Origin: Neckera pumila
Lineage: Eukaryota > Streptophyta > Bryopsida > Hypnales > Neckeraceae
NCBI GenBank assembly: GCA_963969595.1
Contig: OZ018416.1
Span: 6,278,065 to 6,342,064, forward strand
Length of the DNA stretch: 64,000 nt
Direction of reading: 5' to 3'
Shown here: piece after piece, positions 56,492 through 64,000 of the stretch
Layout: each line of letters begins with the position of its first letter
Position numbering within the stretch: position 1 is the stretch's first letter
Program-made: the position numbers and the translations under genes
Notes under the pieces: generated by a model
What the model was told of the DNA's origin: nothing
Database searches by the model: none
The model's input: only the letters and a program-made list of their open reading frames with translations

Positions 56492-57218
56492 TCATTGGAG
56501 GCTTTCTAGATCTTTCATGATTTCCTTGTCCACACTCCATCTCACCCGTTTAGAGTCATTTTCCCATTCTATCCACTCTAATTGCGCGCGCAAAGTCTTT
56601 GTACTTGAATGATTCTGCACAATTCCTTTCACTTCCACACAAGCCTCAAGGGGCGTGTTTGCCTGTTTCAAGGTACAGGTAGCAAAGCTGAAACCAATTC
56701 ATTAATGGAGTCACTCGGAACAGTTCATGCGATCCATTGACCTCCATTTCATACGTGGACATAGCGGTGACTGGAAAATTTGGCGATGGAACACGTTGGC
56801 TTACGATTGCCAGCTACCGGATCCAGATAGCGTATGCGCTTGTGTCCTTCTCGTGTCAGGGTGCCAACAGCAAGAAGCTTTTTAAATACACGAGCAACCC
56901 CAAACTCAACCTGGAACCCCGCGTGGTCACTCCTTGTAAAATCTGAATCAAACTTCTATAGAACTGGATGAGAATTGATAGGCATGAGATGCAATCTAAT
57001 GGTGCAAAAACTTGACGGAAAGTCGGGTGTTTCCTTGCAAATGAGCACATGACATTGCTTACAAACCACGTGAGGCTTCTGGATATGTAAGAGTTGAAAT
57101 GCACATGAGTCCACCTCTCTGTAAGGACACTTGTGGACAGATTGTGGAGCATTATCGATCAATGTGGATGGTGCGTCAGTAACAACATCCTCAACTATTG
57201 AATCTTGAGTCGTCCTTA
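56492..57218 (-). pseudogene. Unidentified Cys-rich gene (minus strand), copy B
   Basis: Partner of 26893-27628. It keeps the CPYREVDSC and VVCKQCHVLIC cysteine groups and a last exon ending EIMKDLESLQ with a stop at 56492-56494. After NSHPVL the reading frame hits a stop (TAG near 56957) where copy A stays open into KVHTGSVQAGF, because the two copies differ there by substitutions and an indel. The copy A donor GTAAGT is GTAAGC here. It is probably broken. The family is not recognised. Confidence 0.4.
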
Positions 57219-57285
57219 CTAGGCTAGCAGCAAAAGCTCTAGTAAAAAGGGTGAAAATGTGAATTCAAGTATGAGCAGGTGAAAC

Positions 57286-59717
57286 TCAAGGTGACACTCT
57301 TGCCGCTTCAACGTCTTCTTCGCAGGGATGGACCATCATGTAAATAGAGGGTTCAGACAAATCTTCCCGCATTTCATCATGGAGCAAGCTAGGCTGCCAG
57401 GGTGCCTCTTTCAACACTTTGATTAGCTCCTCCAGCATCACAGCAATCCCTTGAGAACTGAGATGCATTCCATCCCTAAAATCTCTCATTCAGAGCCCAA
57501 GAAGAAGCACAAATGACCTCTCGAAGTCCAGCACGACACTAGTAGAACACCCCACCCACCCCAGAGGTACCACTTTCAAGGAAACCTAGCCGCATTAAAT
57601 CCTACCAATTGATCGCAATTTAAGGATGTAATTAACGGAAACCCTGCCAATTGTCATGAAGCTCTGTACCTCTTATGGGTGGGTTCTCTACTTTTGTGAA
57701 AATGTGGAAGAACACTTCCATTCTCAAAGCGCTTTCAGACTCCTCAAATGCCCCTAGAGTCGAACAAAATAGATTCAATTAGTAGTATAACAATCAAGCA
57801 ATTATACAACATTCTAGCAACATCCAACTTCTAAAGAAGAAGAGCAATTCCTTTGAAAGAAGTATCTGTAGTTTAGTATACACTCCTGAGTCTCTTACGT
57901 GAGGCAGGCTATTTGCCAAGCTGGCTGACGTTGGATTGAGGTCCACAGGTCAATCGTACCCACTCCCATTTTCTGAGCTGCACTTCTGCACGCTGCGGCA
58001 TATGCTCATTTGTACGATCCACGTATTTCCCTCCCTTCTCTCCGTATTAGATCCTCCATCAGTTGTCACTGTTTATCAGGAGTCCAATTCCTACACAATC
58101 ACCGAGTCATAAACAGCAATTACTTGCATCCAAATAAATTAGCACCCAAATTATCTTGATTCGATTTTTTTTTAGACAGGAAGAAAGCATGGGCTAAAAC
58201 ACGCATATACTGAAGCTAGCACAACCGGCAATTTCACATTTAATTTCAATGAGTTAACATACTTTCTGCCTCTAACTTTCATATTAACCAAAGCAAATCT
58301 TCTGAGCAGAGTAGTGTGCAGTAGTCAATATCACCCTAGTTTTCTCTAAAAGTCCCTGTTCAAGAAAGAACGATTAGTGTGTGACAAATGCCCTTGAAAA
58401 AAGGTGCTACTTTGGGATCCTCAAACCCTTTGTACTGTACAGAGATCTAGAACACAAAAAGTAGTCCAGCTCACTTCAATAGAGTTTATCTCCTGAAAAG
58501 GACCACAAAGAATGGCAAATGGAATTTTGTAGGGTACGGAGACCTCAAGATGTGCTGCAATGTGACACAAATTGTCTTCAAACTCAGGGAGGGGAACGGG
58601 TTGCCCTCGGCCGCTGGGCATCGGGAAAAGCACCGTCGTTGGCTCCAAAAACGACAACTACAAGCTCTGGTTGGACTTCTGAATCCTATTGTTGGTACGC
58701 ACACTCTTCATTATGTAGGTCAACAGAGTGACAGAAAAATCCATTCCGTAAGGTAATCAAATTTGAAAGGGCTTCATAAAGTCCTCATCCAAACGAGAGA
58801 TTCACATTCTGCACAACACTTCATCCCGGAAAAATTTAGGTTATAGTTGCACCCCAAGCAAAATAAATGATCTTGGTTTTCCATCACCAACTTGAATTTG
58901 CGTCAAACTCCTCCTTCCACCATTACGTGCTTTAAGAAGTATTTTGTCTAGAACTTCAAGAGCTCTTCGAGGATTCCATCCTCGATACCGTCTGAGCACA
59001 ATGTCTGCCTACAGAGACCACCACCACGTGTTCAGCTCTCCAGATAATTGTCCACTGATCACTCGAAACAAGCCTAAACACATACCAGCACCAAACCCTT
59101 TTTGTTTACAAAGCAAATATCGACGAACCGTCCGTCAAAACCAACAACCTGGTCATAACGGACCGATTTTCACATGGAAGCTGCTCCAACTTCTCCACAA
59201 ACTGCAGCAAAATGAGGAGTCACCGATCAAGCCCAAGTACAAGTAGTTCTTACAGTTCGTGAAGATTTTCTTCATACGACTTTAGAGTAGCATCTCTTAA
59301 TTCAGACCTATTTGCAAAATCCTCCCAACCAGATTGGTGCCCCAAATTTACAGCGTCCAAATATGAGAGCCTACCTAGAGTCAATTTGGGGTACACCTAT
59401 TCTTAGCACTTCGAAAATTCATAGTTTGTTTGTACCCGAGTCCAAAAAATGCATTCTAAGAGAATCTCAAACCCACTTTCAACTACTAACAAACTCCAAA
59501 CCCTTCACGTTCCCAGCAATTCATCATGGAATTCCAAACCCTAAACAAACTCTGCACAGCCAACCAAAGCAAACCAAAGCAAACCAAGTGCAATGTAATC
59601 CAATACCTTTCGGCAGTAGAGAACGGCGAGAGCTGCACCCCATCCGCCCTCGCAGAAAGAGTACTCCGTCATAGAGGCTCCGTAGAGCACAAACCGGGGC
59701 CTTGCATGAGGAGCCAT
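57286..59717 (-). pseudogene. SGNH/GDSL esterase (CPRD49/IAH1 type), copy B, two frame breaks
   Basis: Exons right to left: 59607-59717 (MAPHARPRFVLYGASMTEYS, block I GxS with the nucleophile Ser; GGWGAALAVLYCRK), 58927-59008 (ADIVLRRYRGWNPRRALE), 58544-58678, 58289-58343 (KTRVILTTAHYSAQKICF), about 57899-58039 (KYVDRTNE then YAAACRSAAQKMGV and IDLWTSIQ) and 57286-57475 (DGMHLSSQGIAVMLEELIKV). Exon 3 carries block III GAND in one frame and PMPSGRGQPVPLPEFEDN in the next, so one base is extra. Exon 5 changes frame between RTNE and YAAAC. Both breaks are shared with copy A. All exon borders are otherwise conventional. Confidence 0.82.
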
Positions 59718-59729
59718 GGCCGCTCTACT

Positions 59730-61005
59730 CGCAAATCTTCCTGAAGATCTAGACACAAGGAAACAACATTCCTCTACTCGGGGAGTTTCACATTCCTTTT
59801 AATTTGCAAGCTCAACGAAATCCTAGCCTCGTGTGGTGCTCTCAATTAGCTCTATGTATGGCAGTGTGAGGTTGAAATCTCAACAGTCCTTGCATGTTTT
59901 CCAAACACCCATTTCATGCTGCAATCACGCTGCAAGGGAGACGGTGGTGAAATGGACCCTGTTCTTCAAACAGATCCTATGAATGAGTGCTGCGTGAGTT
60001 AGCTTAGCTCTTAGTGATGGAAAGAGGGACTAATCTGACACTAATGGGAACGGATTTACACTGTACAAACTCCACTTCAAATGATTGAATAAGATAGGCA
60101 TACACACTAATCAAAGTTTGATCCCAACGTTGAATTTGGCTCTTGTAGTAAAGATCTCTCTCCAAAATAAAATTGCACTCCTACACATGTTAAAATGCTT
60201 GAAGTAATCCAAATAATCAATAAATGGTATCCTTTTACCCTTAACTACTCACGGAGCCACAAAGTGACACTTAGATGATTTGAAATGAGCAAAAACATGA
60301 TGAAGAGCCGTGGTTTTTCATTCAACTTTTTTTGGAATGTATTTGCACTAGATATTGATTGAAGTTTCCTCCTTGAGGAGTCATTGACTTCTACGTAGAA
60401 GAGGAGGCTAAAAAAATTACACACAAAGATGCCTTTTTAGTATATTTCAACAATTCATACCTCCTTAAAGAAAATCTAAATTTTATCTTTTTATAAATGT
60501 GAGGTCAACTAATGAAATGAAGTTAATAAAATCTTGTCTCTACTTCAATTTGAAAACTTAAAAGTTTTGTAAATTTAATTATACTGTTCATAGGAATTTG
60601 AACTTTGGGAACTATAACTATCAATTATAAAAAAATATGGAAATGTGATGTTCTATACTATAATATATATAATTGTGGTGGAAGTTGTAAAATGTTCATG
60701 CATATATATGAATTTTCTTCACTCTGTCATAAAAATTTCACAACGATTTCAAATTTTTGAACAAAAATTTGAAAACTTTATGACTTGTAGAAAATATGTG
60801 ATTTCATCTTTGAGAAATAATTTCCATTCATATCTAGTGGCAAATAAAGCATACAACCAAAAAGATATTGAGGTTGTCCATAGTCATAAGCTCCATTCGT
60901 TCACTGTTAAATTAATTGAGTCTTTATAAAGTTTAATTAAGATAGTAGTCTTATAAGAATATTTTCTATGCGTTCTATAGTAGAAACTTGCCTTCCTATG
61001 TAAAA
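59730..61005. other. Upstream flank of esterase copy B and AT-rich spacer
   Basis: This contains the presumed promoter side of the esterase gene (minus strand) and then AT-rich DNA matching 35227-36520 in copy A. A 94-codon ORF at 60645-60929 has no recognised domain and is disrupted in A. No RNA genes were seen. Confidence 0.5.
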
Positions 61006-61009
61006 CCAT

Positions 61010-62757
61010 ACTTTTTTTCTTTTTTGAACAAATGGGCAAATTCCACTGCACTCAAAAAAACAGGAACCAAGAACAAAGCCTCGAAGCCTAACGGCTGGAC
61101 AATGAAGAGAAAATGAACAGTAAGAGTAAGAATCGAAACCAAAAACTAAGAAGCCAAGGAAGGGGCACAAAGAGGAACTAAACAATTAGGCAAGCCGGAG
61201 GGCCATCCCTGTTCCAAATGTATCTCTCCGCCCCTTTCTTGACTAAGGTATTAGATTGGAGCCAAGTTCTTTCAAACTCATTCCAAACCCTCCTAGCAAG
61301 CTGTGGTCGTAGGCGGGTTGCATTGCTAGCCTTGATGTGCGCTGCATGTCTTGAGTCAAGGAGTGCGTTCCACAAGGCTTTGTGGATGCGTTCGCGAGGC
61401 CACCCGCTCTGTGTGAACACTTTGCTATTCCTAGGTATCCAAATAATCCACAATGAGGAACCTCTAACTAAAGACCAAATAAGTTGAAGCCGTCTAAATC
61501 TCCGGGGAAGTTTGTCTCCAAAGATACAGTGTTTGTAGCTGAACTTTGTATGCAGGATGAATCTAACCTGGTCTCCGTAGAGGTGAATGATGATAGACTG
61601 AGCGTATTCCCATACATCTTGGGCACTTGGGCAGTAAAAAAATCTGTGTATGGGAGTCTCATCAATGTCGTGCGTGCAGCAATCACATGTAGTGTTGATG
61701 CCTGGGTTGATCCGAGCCCTCCAAGAGTGGATTGCTATTACGTTCTGCCATATTGACCACATGAAAGCCGCTTCCTTTTGTAATCTTGTCTGAAGCCACA
61801 TATCTTTCTAGTCGGACACAAAATTGGCTCGGAGATGGTCCGTCCATTTTGAAGCTATGGATCGTTTAAGGTTAGTTTGTTTAGTAAGTAGTATTCTCCT
61901 TGTAGAGGTCGTAAAGGACATCAACGGGTCGCCATTACTCCACGCCCATCTGCCAGGATCAAATGTCAACGATTGTAAAACTCTAAAGAATAAGAGGGTG
62001 GGGTCACCTTTAGTTTTTTTCCTTCCTTCTACCACTCGAACCCTGCGAACAAAGCCTTTGTGCCTCGTGTCAATTGCTTGCTGTTGAGTGATTGTCAGTT
62101 GCCTGGAGATCCGTCCAACAGTTGCTGTTGTACTAGGGGGCGGTATCAGGATGCTCTGGATATGTGATGTGTGTCAATGAAAGCCATTGTTTCCGGCTCT
62201 CCAAAGAAGGGTTGGGAGCTTATCCTCCATTGTATCAAAAAAAAAACACCCATTGCCCTACTTACACATAGTCGTCTTGTCTGGTTAGTAAAAGCACCCA
62301 TTCCTGTGGGATCTGTTTGGTAAGATACTGCCATTGTCTGTATTCCATGTCATTGAGGAATCTTGGATTACATCCCACGACTTAAAATCTCGCTGGGTTG
62401 AGTCCCAAATATTCCCAATGCTTCTCAAGTCGTACTGGGCCCTCCCGAGCCCTCTCCTGGGTGAAATGGAAATTTGACCCTATATAGCTCGTGGCCCACC
62501 ATAGGCTACTATTGAGTACTTCTGCAGCGTTCGTGGGAAGGGTGGGTTCGATGTGCTTGGTTGTACGTTTCCAGGCAGCAGAAATTCTGTTCCAGATTCT
62601 AGAGCCTCTGGTAACCAATGAATTGTGAACCACTAACGAGGCCTCTAAGGGAAACCAGTAGCCCAGCTTCGGGTTTGGCTTCATTTTGTGGATCCTGTAT
62701 CTTAGCAAAACTTTGAGATTAAAACCATATTTGGCAGTCTTGGTTGGGATTTCATGC
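61010..62757 (-). mobile_element. LINE 3' fragment (RT zinc-binding domain), copy B
   Basis: Longer and better preserved than in copy A. A 207-residue open stretch (61178-61801) holds SWRARINPGINTTCDCCTHD, ETPIHRFFYCPSAQDVWEYA, LIWSLVRGSSLWIIWIPRN and an Arg-rich C-terminus. This is the reverse-transcriptase zinc-binding region of plant LINE ORF2. Upstream pieces lie at 61808-62035, 62146-62334 and 62382-62708 (SRIWNRISAAWKRT, ERAREGPVRLEKHWEYL). Breaks: TAG at 61808-61810 where A has TGG, and frame changes between pieces. An A-rich tail (minus strand) is at about 61010-61028. No catalytic RT core is present. Confidence 0.82.
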
Positions 62758-62874
62758 TAAATAATTAATTAAAGTTGAAATAGTATTTTGGCAATTGCTT
62801 TTAGAAATGATTAAAGTTCCATTTTTTTGGTTCTTTTTTTTCAAAGTTTGGCTCCTTAATTATGGAAACATTAA

Positions 62875-63772
62875 CCCCGAGACCTTGAAGGCTTTATTTC
62901 TATTGAAAACCACTCAAAACTACCATTTCTATTGCAAAATGCAAAATACTTTAATATTTATTTTTTTTGCATATTTAGCCATAGTACCTTGCACCAAAGT
63001 AGAACATTAATGTGTAGAAGAAATTTCAAAAACTTTGACCACATAGGTTGCAAGATTTTAGCATTGGAAGTGAAGAAAAAAGGTCTTTTAGCACCTTACT
63101 TGACTAGTTTTTATGGCTTTGAATCATCTTAGTTTAAAATTTTGCACTCCTAATTTTTCAATTTCTAATTTATATGTTGAAGAATTGAATTGAAAGTATA
63201 GGAATTTTTTTCTTAAAAAAGCACTTAATTTTCAATTATTAAAAAGTTGTTAAGTAAAAGTTGAAGGAAATTCTAAATTGTTATAATTCTGAGATGGAAT
63301 TGGAACATACTAAATTCAATGGTAAGATTTTTCTAGCAAGAGATTTTAACCTTGTGAATTTTTTTCAAATATTTTGAAAATTGAATTTAGAAAATGAGTT
63401 CTACAAGTTATTTTTCAAGAAGATGTTCTAATTGTCTGAAAAATAAGATTTTCCATGATTTTTGCATAACAAATCCAAATGGAATGAATCAAATTTTATC
63501 CCATATAGATAAAATTACAGCATATGAGGAAAAAAAATTAATTTACTGAAAAAAAATCTATATATGTGGAGGGGGTTGCCTGCTGCACCTAGAAAAAGGC
63601 ATTTTTTGCTATAATTTTTGCTCTTGGGCATTGATTGAAAGAAAAGTTATATTTCCAGAAAGCAAATGTGTATTTTTGTCTTCACAAAAAGTTTCAAAAA
63701 AGCATGGTAAATATTGAGACAATAGGAGCCTATCCAAAATCCATTATTTCTACCAAGGGGACAATGAGACTT
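62875..63772. mobile_element. TTAA-flanked MITE, about 898 bp (copy B)
   Basis: Partner of 38339-39237. TTAA is at 62871-62874, followed by CCCCGAGACCTTG; the right end GAGACTT meets TTAA at 63773-63776. It belongs to the same family, in reverse orientation, as the outer element at 43746-47384. No coding capacity. Confidence 0.7.
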
Positions 63773-64000
63773 TTAAGAAGGTGACAAATTTTTTATTTTA
63801 AAATTTGCATGTGACTCATTTCTTGATAGTTTGGCATTTGGGTGATTGCAAGAAAGACCGGTACTGAAACATTGTCACAAAAGCAGTGCCGAAGCTTCCT
63901 TTTGCAGTAACTTTTGAAGCATGACTTGCATGAACTTGAAATTTTTATTGGAGATTTTTCTTATGAGTTTAATCGTACCTCGTATTTTTTAGAAGTTTTC

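Larger units (their letters stand above)
41991..64000. repeat. Tandem segmental duplication, copy B (cut by window end)
   Basis: This is a direct repeat of copy A in the same gene order. Against A it has three extra pieces: the nested TTAA elements (43746-47384), a long foldback element (47595-48459) and about 815 bp at 54660-55474. It lacks the copia element and keeps esterase exon 1. Sequence agreement is high throughout, with scattered substitutions and short indels. Confidence 0.9.

Overview
This is nuclear DNA from a land plant. It has introns with GT/AG borders, a many-exon plant-type VAC14 gene, a TIR-NB-ARC-LRR gene type, a Ty1/copia retrotransposon, a plant-type LINE relic, and long AT-rich intergenic stretches full of miniature transposons. 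The TIR domain style (FLSHSGAQ, KWPMLEL) and the VAC14 exon layout make me favour a bryophyte, probably a moss, over a flowering plant. That placement is an inference.

Layout. 1-7.0 kb: repeat-rich DNA with a small foldback element, a cluster of dyad-symmetric repeats, CACTA-ended mini-elements, a short ORF with a signal-peptide-like start on the minus strand, and an eight-copy tandem array of about 117 bp units. 7.0-15.4 kb: the one clearly intact gene, VAC14 (+ strand, at least 19 exons), the HEAT-repeat scaffold of the PI(3,5)P2 kinase complex. 15.4-17.57 kb: no gene I can support, apart from a small GC-rich patch. From about 17.57 kb to the window end there is a direct tandem duplication with a period of about 24.4 kb (copy A about 17.57-41.99 kb, copy B about 41.99 kb to beyond 64 kb). 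Each copy carries, in order, a 903-bp TTAA-flanked element, a TIR-NB-ARC-LRR gene (+), an unidentified cysteine-containing gene (-), an SGNH/GDSL esterase of the CPRD49/IAH1 type (-), a LINE 3' fragment (-) and a second TTAA-flanked element.

The two copies have decayed separately. The TIR-NB-ARC-LRR gene has four stop codons in A; B has two stops and two indels; none is shared. The esterase already carried two shared frameshifts before the duplication. Copy A then lost esterase exon 1 and took a 5.35-kb copia element (GCATA target duplication) in exon 5. Copy B gained a nested pair of TTAA-flanked elements, a long foldback element and possibly a segment of about 0.8 kb.

Most interesting: a recurrent set of DNA elements with CCCCT... 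inverted ends inserted at TTAA, several close to 900 bp, one nested in another and one with a recognisable empty site in the sister copy. These are piggyBac-like hallmarks, which to my knowledge are seldom described in land plants.
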